Of a stretch of 64,000 nucleotides of DNA, positions 36,075 to 45,487 are shown piece by piece. A program made the position numbers and the translations under genes. The stretch spans positions 20,294-84,293 of the forward strand of contig CAMAUE010000004.1 of assembly GCA_945861245.1 (NCBI GenBank). The letters are read 5' to 3'. The notes below the pieces were generated by a model. That model had not been told where the DNA came from. It did not search any database and was given only the letters and a program-made list of their open reading frames with translations. Position 1 is the first letter of the stretch, and each line of letters starts with the position of its first letter. The DNA comes from Singulisphaera sp. GP187. Lineage in GTDB: Bacteria > Planctomycetota > Planctomycetia > Gemmatales > Gemmataceae.

Positions 36075-36440
36075 GTGACCAAAAAAGAAATCGTAAAGCA
36101 AATATCGGACGAAACGGGCCTGACGCAACTCAAGACCAAGGACATCGTGCAGAAAACCTTCGACGCCATTGTTGAGACCTTATTGTCCGAAGGCCGAATT
36201 GAGTTGCGTAACTTTGGTGTCTTTGAAGTCAAACGACGCAAGCCACGCAAAGCGCGTAACCCCCGAACCGGTGATCGAGTCGATGTGCCCCCGAAGAGCG
36301 TCGTCACGTTCAAGCCTGGCAAAGAGATGGAAGAAAAGATTCGCGACCTTGACCACAGCGTGCCGATGTTCGCGACATCAGGGAACGGCAAACCGACCAA
36401 ACGCGAATCGAAACTCGACCCAGTGGCATCGGCGAATTAA
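36075..36440 (+). CDS. HU/IHF-family DNA-binding protein
   Basis: 121 residues from a GTG start with AAGGGAG eight bases upstream. The HU fold is seen from [20 protein letters not shown] through the DNA-binding arm [20 protein letters not shown] (the conserved R-N-P-x-T-G) to KEMEEKI. It has a 30-residue tail rich in Lys/Ser beyond the usual 90-residue HU. It bends DNA as a dimer. The gene has its own strong promoter and sits between rnpB and the alpha operon. The codons upstream of the GTG (to 35946) encode a hydrophobic stretch that is out of keeping with HU and are taken as leader. Confidence 0.93.
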   Translation: MTKKEIVKQISDETGLTQLKTKDIVQKTFDAIVETLLSEGRIELRNFGVFEVKRRKPRKARNPRTGDRVDVPPKSVVTFKPGKEMEEKIRDLDHSVPMFATSGNGKPTKRESKLDPVASAN

Positions 36441-36472
36441 CCTTCCCAGCCAGCTGCGCCTAACGTCATCAG

Positions 36473-36502
36473 TCCCGTCAGCCGTGTGCCAGCGGGATTT
36501 TT
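36473..36502 (+). terminator. weak intrinsic terminator after the HU gene
   Basis: TCCCG and CGGGA with a 15-base loop, followed by five T. The stem is short, so this is tentative. Confidence 0.4.
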
Positions 36503-36599
36503 CGTTCCCACTCCATGCGAAAGGCGAAGTGATCGCCTCACGGCACGGGCATGCCGCGAAAGAAATGGCGCAATCCTTGGTTTTTTTTGTGTATCGCAC

Positions 36600-36627
36600 T
36601 TGCCGGTTGCGTTCGCTGCATTAGAAT
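36600..36627 (+). promoter_or_regulatory. probable promoter of the alpha operon
   Basis: TTGCCG (36600-36605), 16 bases, TAGAAT (36622-36627), 50 bases before rpmJ. Confidence 0.6.
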
Positions 36628-36677
36628 GAAGGGTTCCTGACTAGGTTCAGGGTTATTCCAAGCCGTTGAGGTTTGAC

Positions 36678-36791
36678 ATGAAAGTTCGATCGAGCGTAAA
36701 GCGGATTTGCGAAAATTGTAAGCTTGTGAAGCGACAGGGGCGGGTGTTCGTGATCTGCACCAATCCGCGCCATAAGCAGCGCCAGGGTTAA
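36678..36791 (+). CDS. rpmJ: 50S ribosomal protein L36
   Basis: 37 residues, the normal length, starting [20 protein letters not shown]. The zinc ligands of the Cys-type form, two in ICENC, then C27 and H32 in [12 protein letters not shown], are present. It is the first gene of the alpha operon here; infA and map do not precede it. The gap to rpsM is 11 bases. Confidence 0.97.
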   Translation: MKVRSSVKRICENCKLVKRQGRVFVICTNPRHKQRQG

Positions 36792-36802
36792 GGAGACTCG
36801 CC

Positions 36803-37186
36803 ATGCCGCGTATTTTGGGTGTTGACCTTCCAAACGATAAGCCAACGCATATTTCATTGCGTTATATTAAAGGCATTGGCCCGACGACCTCGCTGGAGGT
36901 CTGCGAAAAAGCGCGCGTGAATCCGCAGCGCAAGGCCAGGGAGCTTAACGAGGAAGAGGTCGCTCGCATTGCGACGATTCTCGACCGCGAATATGTCGTG
37001 GAAGGCCAACTGCGCCGGCAAGAGCAGCAAAACATCGCGAGGCTGCGCGAAATTGGCTGCTATCGCGGATTTCGGCATCGCCGAAGTCTGCCCGCTCGCG
37101 GCCAGCGAACTCGCACGAACGCCCGTACCCGTAAGGGGCCTCGCAAGACGGTTGCCGGCAAGAAGGGCGTGAAGGATCAGAAGTAG
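36803..37186 (+). CDS. rpsM: 30S ribosomal protein S13
   Basis: 127 residues. [13 protein letters not shown], the helix-hairpin-helix [10 protein letters not shown] and the C-terminal [20 protein letters not shown] are characteristic. S13 sits in the head of the small subunit and contacts the P-site tRNA and S19. It follows rpmJ closely and AGGAG precedes the ATG. Confidence 0.98.
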   Translation: MPRILGVDLPNDKPTHISLRYIKGIGPTTSLEVCEKARVNPQRKARELNEEEVARIATILDREYVVEGQLRRQEQQNIARLREIGCYRGFRHRRSLPARGQRTRTNARTRKGPRKTVAGKKGVKDQK

Positions 37187-37367
37187 TAATACGGCCTCGC
37201 AGAGGCGAAAGCGAAAGTGTCGGTTTGCATCTACCGTCACTGAAAATCGCCTTGCCAATTCGCCTGCGTTCACTATCGTAAAACGGGTACCACCACGAAG
37301 GGTGAAACTGGCAGGCCCGGCCTCATGCGAGGTTGGGCGATGTCGTTTTCCTTGAGGGTTATTGGAC

Positions 37368-37748
37368 GTGGCGAAGAGCAAAAAAAAGAAATCCCGACGT
37401 AATGTGAGCCGCGGAATCGCACACATTAAATCGACGTTCAATAACACGATCGTCACCATCACCGACACCAACGGTGATGCGTTGTGCGCGGCCTCGGCTG
37501 GAACCGTAGGCTTCAAGGGTAGCCGCAAGAGTACGCCGTTCGCGGCTCAGCGTGCTGCCGAAGTGGCCGCAGAACGCGCGACAAAATTCGGCCTTAAGGA
37601 AGTGGACGTCCGCGTCAAAGGTCCAGGTTCGGGTCGCGAGTCGGCCATTACCGCATTGCAGGCAGCTGGCCTGACGATCAAAGTAATCGAAGACGTAACG
37701 CCGCTTCCGCACAACGGTTGCCGCGCGCCAAAGAAACGCCGCGTCTAG
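37368..37748 (+). CDS. rpsK: 30S ribosomal protein S11
   Basis: 126 residues from GTG at 37368 (VAKSKKKKS); a TTG two codons earlier is also possible. [15 protein letters not shown] and [11 protein letters not shown] are S11 signatures. It forms the platform near the 3' end of 16S rRNA. A gap of 181 bases separates it from rpsM, unusually long for this operon, with GAGGG just before the start. Confidence 0.97.
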   Translation: MAKSKKKKSRRNVSRGIAHIKSTFNNTIVTITDTNGDALCAASAGTVGFKGSRKSTPFAAQRAAEVAAERATKFGLKEVDVRVKGPGSGRESAITALQAAGLTIKVIEDVTPLPHNGCRAPKKRRV

Positions 37749-37911
37749 TCGAGCGTGCCGGATGGTTGGCTCTTCGTCGATAGTGATGTGGGATTCTTGT
37801 TTAGGGCAAAACGGCTTGCTGTCCTCGCTGGACGCGGTGGAGCGTTCGGGGCTGCCTGTCGTGAAGAAACACGTGGTTTTGTCCTGGCACCAGAAGGGTT
37901 CGTAAAGAACG

Positions 37912-38553
37912 ATGGCTCGTCATATTGATTCTGTTTGTCGATTGTGTCGCCGTGAAGGCGTTAAGCTTTATCTCAAAGGCAGTCGCTGCGAGAGCCCCAA
38001 GTGCGCAATCGAACGTCGCAACCAGCCGCCCGGCATGCACGTTCGCCGCGGCAAGCTTACGGAGTACGGCGAGCGGCTTCGTGAAAAACAGAAGCTCAAG
38101 AGGTTTTACGGGCTTCTTGACCGCCAATTCAGCCGCTATTTCCAGCAGGCAGCTCGTTCTAAGGATAACACTGGTGAAGCGCTGCTAAGCCTGCTCGAGC
38201 GCCGACTCGACAACGTCGTGCATCGGCTCGGCTTCGCCCCGTCCCGCGCTGGCGCACGCCAGTTGGTCGCCCACGGGCATATCCAGCTCAATGGCAAGAA
38301 CTGCGACATCCCCAGCCTTAACGTCAAAGCCGGTGATGTCGTCACTGTCAACAGTCGGCCACGCAGCACGGCACAGGTTAAGCTAAACCAGCAGGCCCAT
38401 ATCGAGCCGATCCCCGATTTCCTTGAGATCACCGGTTCAGAACCGCCGCAAGGCCGAATGACACGCCTGCCCGGTCGTGGCGATGTCGATCCACGCCTGA
38501 ATAAAGAAAAAGTACTCAACGAGCAACTCATCATCGAATTCTGCTCGCGATAA
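37912..38553 (+). CDS. rpsD: 30S ribosomal protein S4
   Basis: 213 residues. It is the zinc-binding form: C9 and C12 (CRLC), C26 and C31 in SRCESPKCAIER. The S4 RNA-binding domain follows (RLDNVVHRLGFAPSRAGARQ). S4 starts 30S assembly and in many bacteria also represses the alpha operon; the 163-base gap before it (37749-37911) could hold such a target. Confidence 0.98.
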   Translation: MARHIDSVCRLCRREGVKLYLKGSRCESPKCAIERRNQPPGMHVRRGKLTEYGERLREKQKLKRFYGLLDRQFSRYFQQAARSKDNTGEALLSLLERRLDNVVHRLGFAPSRAGARQLVAHGHIQLNGKNCDIPSLNVKAGDVVTVNSRPRSTAQVKLNQQAHIEPIPDFLEITGSEPPQGRMTRLPGRGDVDPRLNKEKVLNEQLIIEFCSR

Positions 38554-38654
38554 CCATTCAACCCAACGAAGCCCTGGGGGCACCGAAGCGTTCCCCAGGG
38601 ATGGAATGATTCGCTTCATTGGCCCTTCGGCACTATGCCACTGGAGGCTCCCTT

Positions 38655-39650
38655 ATGCGTATTAAATGGCGCGGCTTGGAGTTGCCGAACCGATTGACGT
38701 CCGAACGTGAGACACTCACCGATACGTACGGAAAATTCTATGCTGAGCCGTTTGAGCGAGGCTTCGGCGTAACGATTGGCAATAGTCTGCGTCGCGTGCT
38801 GCTGTCCAGCCTCGAAGGCAGCGCGATTACCCGTATCAAGATCCAAGGCGTGCAGCACGAGATCACCACGATACCCGGTATCGCGGATGACGTGACCGAC
38901 ATCGTCCTGAACATTAAGAGTTTGGTCGTCAAGAACCTGACCGATCAGACCAAGACGATTCGTATCGAGCGACGTCAAGGTGGCATCGTGCGTGGGTCCG
39001 ACATCATCGCCGATGAGACAGTTCAAATCATCAACCCGGAACACGTCATTGCGACGATGACCGACGATGTTCCTTTCATCGTTGAGTTGACCGTAGAGAA
39101 TGGTCGTGGCTATCGCACCGCGGAGGAAAACGCGGGCAAGGAACGCGAAATCGGCGTGATCCCGGTCGATTCGAGTTTCTCGCCGGTCGTTCGTGTGAAG
39201 TACGAAATTGAAGAAACACGCGTTGGGCAAAAGACGAACTTCGACAAGCTCATAATGGAAATCTGGACAAACGGCACCATCACGCCGCATATGTCGCTGG
39301 TCGAAGGCTCAAAGATTCTGCGCAAGCACCTGAATCCGTTCATCCAATATATTGAGCCAGGCCCGGAAATGGCGCTCGACGATCGCGCCGACACGGTGAA
39401 TTCGGCGGATTCGGTCGATCACGAACTGGAACGCAAACTTAACATGAGCTTGGCAGAGTTGGAACTTTCTGTCCGTGCAACGAACTGCCTTGAATCGGAA
39501 GGCATCACGACGGTGCGCGATCTGGTTATTCGCTCGGATGAAGAACTGCTCGAAGTCCGCAACTTCGGTGAAACGACATTGCGGGAAGTAAAGCAGAAAC
39601 TAACTGAGCGGGGCCTGGCCTTGGGCATGCGCATGCCCGCCCGCCGATAA
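38655..39650 (+). CDS. rpoA: DNA-directed RNA polymerase alpha subunit
   Basis: 331 residues from the ATG at 38655 (GGAGG seven bases upstream); an ATG at 38619 would add 12 residues that look non-native. The assembly domain carries [20 protein letters not shown], and the C-terminal domain [15 protein letters not shown] plus [15 protein letters not shown], which binds UP elements and activators. Position after rpsD and before rplQ is the common bacterial order. Confidence 0.98.
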   Translation: MRIKWRGLELPNRLTSERETLTDTYGKFYAEPFERGFGVTIGNSLRRVLLSSLEGSAITRIKIQGVQHEITTIPGIADDVTDIVLNIKSLVVKNLTDQTKTIRIERRQGGIVRGSDIIADETVQIINPEHVIATMTDDVPFIVELTVENGRGYRTAEENAGKEREIGVIPVDSSFSPVVRVKYEIEETRVGQKTNFDKLIMEIWTNGTITPHMSLVEGSKILRKHLNPFIQYIEPGPEMALDDRADTVNSADSVDHELERKLNMSLAELELSVRATNCLESEGITTVRDLVIRSDEELLEVRNFGETTLREVKQKLTERGLALGMRMPARR

Positions 39651-39696
39651 TTGTAGTCGAAATTGATTCCTCGCCCTACTGATACGGACGATTCCC

Positions 39697-40227
39697 ATGA
39701 GACACCGTAAAGCTGGCCGAAAATTAGGCCGAAATCAAACTCATCGTATCGCGCTTTTCCGCAACTTGACGGCGGCGCTGATACAGCACGAGCGCATTAT
39801 CACCACGCTTCCCAAAGCGAAGGCTGTGCGTCCGTTCATCGAAAAACTGATCACGCTGGCACGTGAGAACACGCTACACGCCCGACGATTGGTAATATCC
39901 CGGCTTGGTCCGGCAAGCAACACCCTCGTAAAACCGCACGAGGATGACGACGGCCCGGCGGACACTCGAACGGTCGTCCAAAAGCTATTCAGCGATCTCG
40001 CGCCGCGATTTGCCGATCGGCCAGGTGGTTATACACGGATCATGAAGCGTCATCAGGTACGCGTGGGTGATGCCGGCGCTACGGCATTCCTGGAACTGCT
40101 GAAGGCGGGTGAAGTTCGTTCACGGTCGCGTACGCCATATGTTCCGGCACCGGCACCTGTCGTGGCGCCCCAACCGGCACCTGAGGTGTCCGCTGCGGAA
40201 CCCGTCGCCGCTCCTTCGGCACAATAG
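39697..40227 (+). CDS. rplQ: 50S ribosomal protein L17 with Pro/Ala-rich tail
   Basis: 176 residues. The first 140 are ordinary L17 (MRHRKAGRKLGRNQTHR, GGYTRIMK). The last 25 or so residues, after RSRSRTPY, are a Pro/Ala/Val tail with no counterpart in short L17 proteins; such tails are probably disordered. Last gene of the alpha operon, followed by a strong terminator. Confidence 0.97.
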   Translation: MRHRKAGRKLGRNQTHRIALFRNLTAALIQHERIITTLPKAKAVRPFIEKLITLARENTLHARRLVISRLGPASNTLVKPHEDDDGPADTRTVVQKLFSDLAPRFADRPGGYTRIMKRHQVRVGDAGATAFLELLKAGEVRSRSRTPYVPAPAPVVAPQPAPEVSAAEPVAAPSAQ

Positions 40228-40251
40228 CCTAGCCAATGGACGCAAGCATAC

Positions 40252-40286
40252 AAAAAAAGCCGATCCTTTCCGGATCGGCTTTTTTC
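40252..40286 (+). terminator. intrinsic terminator of the alpha operon
   Basis: AAAAAAGCCGATCC, loop TTTCC, GGATCGGCTTTTTT: a stem of at least 14 bp with a T-tract on both strands. It can end both the alpha operon and the gene converging from the right (40312-40701). Confidence 0.93.
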
Positions 40287-40311
40287 GTGCGAATCGACGC
40301 AAGCAATTTAT

Positions 40312-40701
40312 TTACTTAGCGTCTTTCTTTTTCTTGCCGCCGACTACGACGAGAATCTGAGTCGCAGCCTTGCTGGTGTCGTCGGTGGTGATGAGGACGC
40401 CTACGCCCTTTTCGCCAATCTTGGTGAAGATTTCATTCTTCAAGCCGTCGGCGAGCGCCTCGCCGGCTTCGAGCTTCTTGTCGGCGAGCTTGGCTTTGGC
40501 AATTTTCGCATCCTTGGCGACGGTGATGACGATGGGATCGCCATCCTTCTCGCCCTTCTTGCCTTTCTCGCCCTTCTTGAATTTCTGTACGGTTACCTTG
40601 TCGCCGTCAACTTTCGTAACTACGCCACGAATCTCTTCGGCGGCGAGAAGGCCGAGGCTGACAGTCATCACGAACACGGCGCAAACGAGCTTACGAAACA
40701 T
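40312..40701 (-). CDS. small secreted Lys-rich protein
   Basis: 129 residues from the ATG at 40701 (GGAG eight bases upstream). Signal peptide MFRKLVCAVFVMTVSLGLLA, cleaved after AA. The mature part begins EEIRGVVTKVDGDKVTVQK, a beta-hairpin-like repeat seen in small planctomycete exported proteins, then Lys-rich KKGEKGKKGEKDGD. Basic tail KKKKDAK. No known family or motif. Confidence 0.75.
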   Translation of the reverse strand: MFRKLVCAVFVMTVSLGLLAAEEIRGVVTKVDGDKVTVQKFKKGEKGKKGEKDGDPIVITVAKDAKIAKAKLADKKLEAGEALADGLKNEIFTKIGEKGVGVLITTDDTSKAATQILVVVGGKKKKDAK

Positions 40702-40926
40702 TGCACATACTCCAAACAAATGTATTATTCGCGTTCGCCCAATGCGACCGCGCTTACACGATGGTATAGGCGTTATAGGTCAGACATCAAGTTAATTGTT
40801 TATGAGAGAGGCACCAATATCGAGCCGCGTTGAATCGGCGTGCCATGGTGCGGTGTGGATGGAGGCCACTGAGCGACCCGGCGGGACAACCGTCGCTGAC
40901 GCTCTAACTCGAAGGGATTGTCACGA

Positions 40927-41250
40927 TCATGGTGTTGGTGCCGGTGGCGGCAGCGGTGGCGGAAAGGGAACCGGGCCGGGGCCGACGGGAGGCGAAAGTT
41001 GAAACACACCCGGTTGTTGCCGGCTGCCGGGCAGAGGCAGCGGCGGAGGCACAGCGCCAGGCCCCATCGGCGTGCCCAATCCCACCATCGGCGGCGGGCT
41101 CAGTTGGCCTTGCATTGTCACGCCGCCGTAGGGCTGAACCGTCGTCGGGCCGAGCTTGCCCGGACGGATCGCATCGGAAAGATCCGCACACAGATGCGTG
41201 CTGCACCCGGCGAGAACCGACAACAACAAGCTGACCACAGGTTTGTTCAT
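40927..41250 (-). CDS. small Pro-rich lipoprotein
   Basis: 107 residues. Signal MNKPVVSLLLSVLAGC with the lipobox LAGC. The mature part is low-complexity, Gly/Pro-rich (VPPPLPLPGSRQQPG, then VPFPPPLPPPAPTP). Probably an unstructured envelope lipoprotein; no function assigned. There is no strong ribosome site, so the call rests on the lipobox. Confidence 0.6.
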   Translation of the reverse strand: MNKPVVSLLLSVLAGCSTHLCADLSDAIRPGKLGPTTVQPYGGVTMQGQLSPPPMVGLGTPMGPGAVPPPLPLPGSRQQPGVFQLSPPVGPGPVPFPPPLPPPAPTP

Positions 41251-41273
41251 GAGTGAGCAAATTCAAAAATGCG

Positions 41274-41366
41274 AATCACGAATGCACGACAGTACGAAAA
41301 GCACGAAGGAGTAACACAAATAGTTGTTTCGTACTTTCGTACTTTCGTACTTTCGTACTTTCGTGA
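41274..41366. repeat. inverted repeat with four tandem TTTCGTAC units
   Basis: TTTCGTAC is repeated exactly four times at 41327-41358 then as TTTCGTGA; opposite, GAATCACGAATGCACGAC and AGTACGAAAAGCACGAAG (41274-41310) are the complementary arm. It sits between the lipoprotein and holB genes. Confidence 0.8.
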
Positions 41367-41421
41367 TTATGGTTTTGTTGGCGATCGACTGCACCGTGTT
41401 CTCTGTAGTGAAATCTTCGGG

Positions 41422-42486
41422 TTAAACGGAAAAGCCCTCATAACGCAACGGCACTGCTGTTTTCGGATCGAGCAACGGCACGAAGGCGTCCGCGAGGCCT
41501 TCGAGAACGAGGCTTATTTGAACATATCGGCCTAGATGCCACTCGGTCTCCAAACAGCGTTCGAGCATTGCCAAGATTTTGTCCGGCTGAACGCGTTGTG
41601 CCAGTGATGCCAATAAGGGCAGTTCGGCCGCTTCCGCCGACCGCGCGGAACCTCCCGATTGCAACCGCAGCGCATCCGACAGCGACGCGATCAACAGCGT
41701 CAACGTCTGGTTGGCCCGGCGGCGCTGTGTCACCGACTCTTTGCCAGCGTCTTCAACAAACGCCACCAGCGATTTGCCCAATGCCACGCTATCGAAACGC
41801 GGCTGCGTCATCATCTGGATCATATCGCGGCGGAACTTCCACAGCGATTCGTCGGCCAGGTCGAGAGCCGTACCGGGACTGCCAGCTGCCAAGCGAGTGA
41901 GGCGGTCGAGCATTACCGGGTCGGATACGTCTTGCTGTTGCAGCAGCGTGCGAACATGTTCATCGGCAAGCGGTGCGAAGCGTACGATTTGGCAGCGCGA
42001 CTTGATCGTCTCCATCTGCAGATCGAGGCTCGTGCCGATGAGGATCAGAAGTGACCCGGGCGGCGGTTCTTCGAGTGTTTTGAGGAAGCAGTTGGCGGAT
42101 TCCTCGTTGAAGTCGTCGGCGTCGTCGATGATGCCGACCTTGCCATGCCCGCGTGCGCTTTTGAAGCCGAAGTTTCGGCATAAGTCACGCATGACTTCGA
42201 TCGGGAACTCGTTCTTCTCTTCCGGCATCGCCGCGAAAAAGAGATCGGGATGCGTGGCGGCGTCGACAAGCTTGCAGCCATCGCACTTGTCGCAAGCGGC
42301 AAGCGGCCGATCGCCAGGCGTGCCGGTCTCACAGAGCAGCGCTTTGGCCAACTCACAAGCGAACCGCCGTTTGCCAACGCCCGGCGGCCCAATGAACAAA
42401 TACGCATGCGCAAGCCGGCCCCGCGCGACGATATCGCGAAAGGAGTCAATCTGGCGTTCATGGCCGAGGATTTTGGACCAGGACAT
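41422..42486 (-). CDS. holB: DNA polymerase III delta-prime subunit
   Basis: 354 residues from the ATG at 42486 (a GTG at 42501 would add five). Walker A GPPGVGKRRF, a zinc module CDKCDGCK with an earlier Cys, and SRC (KSRCQIVRF, the sensor arginine region) are those of clamp-loader delta-prime subunits. The Walker B is DDADDF. It follows tmk on the same strand at 114 bases, a common pairing (tmk-holB) in bacteria. Confidence 0.92.
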   Translation of the reverse strand: MSWSKILGHERQIDSFRDIVARGRLAHAYLFIGPPGVGKRRFACELAKALLCETGTPGDRPLAACDKCDGCKLVDAATHPDLFFAAMPEEKNEFPIEVMRDLCRNFGFKSARGHGKVGIIDDADDFNEESANCFLKTLEEPPPGSLLILIGTSLDLQMETIKSRCQIVRFAPLADEHVRTLLQQQDVSDPVMLDRLTRLAAGSPGTALDLADESLWKFRRDMIQMMTQPRFDSVALGKSLVAFVEDAGKESVTQRRRANQTLTLLIASLSDALRLQSGGSARSAEAAELPLLASLAQRVQPDKILAMLERCLETEWHLGRYVQISLVLEGLADAFVPLLDPKTAVPLRYEGFSV

Positions 42487-42514
42487 TGGCAGCCAATTCA
42501 CCTCAATGAAAACG

Positions 42515-42596
42515 CAATCCCAAGGGTGAGATCTTCCGAACTCTTGGGATTGATGCGGCGGATCTCAGAGGTTCGGAGTATCTCACCTCTGGGCTT
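42515..42596. repeat. palindromic element between tmk and holB, GGTGAGATCTTCCGAAC type
   Basis: CAATCCCAAG/CTTGGGATTG close a first hairpin and the second half (GAGGTTCGGAGTATCTCACC) matches the GGTGAGGTACTCCGAACC family of 10927 and 16817. It lies inside the tmk-holB unit. Confidence 0.75.
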
Positions 42597-42599
42597 ACT

Positions 42600-43211
42600 T
42601 CAAACTAAATGCAGGATCGCCTCACACAATTTCTTCTGCACGCTCTCCGCATCGCCGCTGGCGTCGATGACTCGACAACGGTCGGGTCGCCGGGCCGCCT
42701 CTGCCAAGAAACCCGCGCGGACCTTGGCGAAGTAGGCATCGCTGCGGCTTTCCATGCGATCAGCTGCTGGCTTGCGGCGGGTCGCGGCGATGTCGAGCGG
42801 CAGGTCGAAAATCAGCGTTAGGTCTGGCTCCAGGCCGCCCGTGCAAAAGTTGCCGACCTGCCACAAGTCGCTCGGATTCAGTCCGCCGGCGTGACCTTGA
42901 TACACGACATTGGCGAGCAGGAACCGATCAGCCAGCACGATCTGGCCGCGCTCCAGAGCCGGGCGGATGACCTCGCACACGAGCTGGGCCCGGCTCGCCA
43001 TGAACAGCAGCGCCTCGCATTCGAGCGCGATCTCGCCGCGATGATGCAGGACGATCTCGCGCAGACTCTGTCCTACCTCCGTGCCGCCGGGATCATGGCA
43101 AAGCACGACGTCACGGCCTTGAGCTCGCAGCCAATCGGCAAGTTGCACGCACTGCGTCGATTTGCCTGCGCCATCCATGCCGTCCAGCGATAGAAAGAAA
43201 CCGCGTTGCAT
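42600..43211 (-). CDS. tmk: thymidylate kinase
   Basis: 203 residues from the ATG at 43211. The P-loop DGMDGAGKST, DPGGTEVGQ (the DP/RxP region; here the usual REPGGT Arg is His, as CHDPGGT) and LADRFLLANVVYQG identify dTMP kinase. The LID region RKPAADRMESRSDAY is present. It phosphorylates dTMP to dTDP in the cytoplasm. An upstream start at 43265 is unlikely. Confidence 0.92.
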   Translation of the reverse strand: MQRGFFLSLDGMDGAGKSTQCVQLADWLRAQGRDVVLCHDPGGTEVGQSLREIVLHHRGEIALECEALLFMASRAQLVCEVIRPALERGQIVLADRFLLANVVYQGHAGGLNPSDLWQVGNFCTGGLEPDLTLIFDLPLDIAATRRKPAADRMESRSDAYFAKVRAGFLAEAARRPDRCRVIDASGDAESVQKKLCEAILHLV

Positions 43212-43315
43212 GAAGTGATTGTATGGACCCGCGTTTTCGTTTAACTGGCGACGTTTGGCAAGCACGCGGGATATTCACCACACCTGGTAGGAATCCACCA
43301 CGGATAGCCCTGCCC

Positions 43316-43451
43316 AAGTTGGATGTCGCTCATGTTGCTCATGCCAAAAGGGGTGAGCGAGATGAGCGACATCCAACTTTGATCACGAGCCGGAAGCGTA
43401 AGCGACGGATTGAGAAAACAAATCCAATCCGTCGCTTACGCTTCTGGCTCG
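43316..43451. repeat. two adjacent palindromic elements
   Basis: AAGTTGGATGTCGCTCATG pairs with CATGAGCGACATCCAACTT-type strand (43316-43379, single copy), then CGAGCCGGAAGCGTAAGCGA pairs to 43451, a copy of the family at 17692, 46586 and 59035. The rest of the 390-base gap 43212-43601 shows no gene. Confidence 0.8.
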
Positions 43452-43601
43452 TAAGACGATCTTGGCCACCTTGCATTGCCTTCCCAATCGTTTTGAACGC
43501 TGGACTTTTTTCGTTTCAGCCGTTTTCCCTTGCCTCTTTTTTCATTTTGCGCGACAATACCTCTACTCCCGTGCGAATCCTGACCCACCGAGGCGAACCT
43601 C

Positions 43602-44963
43602 ATGCACCTTACTCGTCGCGCATTGCTGGAAATCGGCGGCCTCGGTTTGCTCGGCTCCCAGCTGGCCCCGTTCGCGGATGCGCAGCCCACTCCCCAGGGC
43701 CGACGCCGGGCACGTGCGAAATCGGTCATCTTTCTCCACCAGTACGGCGGGCCTAGCCATCTCGATACCTTCGACATGAAGCCCGGCACGCCACCCGAGT
43801 TTCGCGGCATCTATCGGCCGATCCAGACCTCGGCGCCGGGCATCCAGATTTGCGAGAAGCTGCCGCGCATGGCGCCGCATATGGACAAGGTTACGCTGAT
43901 TCGCACGGTTCGCCATGAGATGCGCAATCACAACTCGGCCGGCTACTACAGCCTGACCGGTTTCGCTCCGCCGACGGACGATCAACGCCTGCGAGATTCG
44001 CGCGAGCTGCTGCCTGCTTATGGCTCGGTCGTCGATCGCTTCGCGCCGTCCGAACCGGGCACGCCAAGCTTTGTGTCGTACCCCTATAACATCGCTGACG
44101 GTTCGATCACGCCGGGCCAGCATGCGAGTTTCCTTGGACAAACGTACGATCCGTTCTTCATCCAACAGGATCCCAATAGCGACGATTTCCGCCTGCCCGA
44201 ACTGAGCCTGCCCGCGGGATTGACGGCGCAGCGTCTGCAGAATCGCCGGGAGATGATGAACCTGATCGACCGCTCGACAGAGATACTCGACATCTCTGCG
44301 CGAGCGCGTGGCATCGACGCCTTGAATCAACGCGCGATGACGATGCTGACCAGCCCGCGCTTTCGCCGAGCGTTCGATTTGTCGAGCGAGCCGATCAACG
44401 TGCGCGAGCGCTATGGCCGCACGCCGTATGGGCAGAGCTGCTTGCTCGCTCGGCGATTGGTCGAAGTCGGCGTCAAGTTCATAACGGTCTACTTCGCGGC
44501 ATCGATCGGCGGTCAGTCCACGGTGTCCGGCGGCTGGGACACGCACGGGTTCAACAACGTGCCGATGTATCCGATCCTCGACAATTATCTGCTGCCGATC
44601 ACCGACTGGACGCTGCCGACGCTGATCGAAGACCTGCATTCGCGTGGCCTGCTGGACGACACGCTGGTGGTATGGGCGGGCGAGTTCGGACGCGGACCGC
44701 GGATCAACAACATCGCTGGGCGCGACCATTGGCCACAATGCTACACGGTGTTGATGGCCGGCGGCGGCGTTCGCGGCGGGCATGTCCACGGCGTCAGCGA
44801 TCGCATCGGCGCCTACCCGTCGCGCGATGCCGTCAGGCCCGAGGACCTGTCGGCGACGATGTATCACCTCCTGGGCATCGACCCGCATACGGAGATTCGC
44901 GACCCGCTCAATCGCCCCTGGCCGCTCAGCACCGGCAGCGTGATTGATGGGATATTGCAATAA
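43602..44963 (+). CDS. DUF1501 domain protein, Tat-exported
   Basis: 453 residues. The N-terminus MHLTRRALLEIGGLGLLGSQ is a twin-arginine signal. QYGGPSHLDTFDMKPG, the MAPHMDKVTLIRTV region, GGWDTHGFN and WAGEFGRGPRIN are typical of DUF1501 proteins, a family related to sulfatases/alkaline phosphatases and very frequent in planctomycetes. DTHGFN and GRDHWPQ hold the likely metal-binding Asp/His. Substrate unknown. No paired PSCyt/DUF1553 gene is adjacent, which is unusual for this family. Confidence 0.92.
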   Translation: MHLTRRALLEIGGLGLLGSQLAPFADAQPTPQGRRRARAKSVIFLHQYGGPSHLDTFDMKPGTPPEFRGIYRPIQTSAPGIQICEKLPRMAPHMDKVTLIRTVRHEMRNHNSAGYYSLTGFAPPTDDQRLRDSRELLPAYGSVVDRFAPSEPGTPSFVSYPYNIADGSITPGQHASFLGQTYDPFFIQQDPNSDDFRLPELSLPAGLTAQRLQNRREMMNLIDRSTEILDISARARGIDALNQRAMTMLTSPRFRRAFDLSSEPINVRERYGRTPYGQSCLLARRLVEVGVKFITVYFAASIGGQSTVSGGWDTHGFNNVPMYPILDNYLLPITDWTLPTLIEDLHSRGLLDDTLVVWAGEFGRGPRINNIAGRDHWPQCYTVLMAGGGVRGGHVHGVSDRIGAYPSRDAVRPEDLSATMYHLLGIDPHTEIRDPLNRPWPLSTGSVIDGILQ

Positions 44964-44994
44964 AATGATGCCCCCTTGAGGAAGAACCAATTCC

Positions 44995-45055
44995 GTCGCT
45001 TGCGGCTTAGCGCTCACGCCGGGTGTGTGTAACCGTGCGCTAAGCCGCAAGCGAC
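44995..45055. repeat. palindromic element, GCTTGCGGCTTAGCGC family
   Basis: GTCGCTTGCGGCTTAGCGC pairs with GCGCTAAGCCGCAAGCGAC. Copy of the 48832 element. The rest of the 524-base gap before the DUF4912 gene shows a possible promoter at 45177-45206. Confidence 0.8.
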
Positions 45056-45176
45056 GCACGGCCCCAAGTTCACCTCTTTTTTGCTTGACTTTGGCAAAAT
45101 GTAACCGCTACACCAAGAGAAACGCCCGAAATCGCCTTTATTATTACGATCCCGTGACAATTAGGTGAAGTTCGTA

Positions 45177-45206
45177 TTGACGCACTAGCCGGAAAAAATG
45201 TACTAT
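45177..45206 (+). promoter_or_regulatory. possible promoter of the DUF4912 gene
   Basis: TTGACG (45177-45182), 18 bases, TACTAT (45201-45206). It would give a leader of about 275 bases. Confidence 0.4.
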
Positions 45207-45487
45207 CAATCTCGATAAAATATTCCGCGCAACCCCTGTAAACGGCACTCAACCTCCACACCGTCGCTTTCCGCAAAATCACTCCTTCCCTGTTGGCTCC
45301 TTTTGCGAACGACGGTGAACGACGACAAAGAAGAGAAAAGCACTCCCGATCGATTGCCGATCCCTCGGCTCGATCGACCCGGATAACGGCGGGGCTCTCC
45401 CTCCCAAAGGATATTCGGGTCCAGCACCAAGGACGGCTGACCACGCGACCGGTTCCGCATCGGTCCTCAACCCTCCGGTGGTGCTAC

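Noticed and set aside
41327-41366. CRISPR-like array
   Set aside because: The TTTCGTAC units are directly abutting without spacers and pair with an opposing arm, so this is a tandem/inverted repeat.
43563-45059. Minus-strand open frame of 498 codons
   Set aside because: Antisense to the DUF1501 gene; Arg/Ala/Asp-rich text without motifs.
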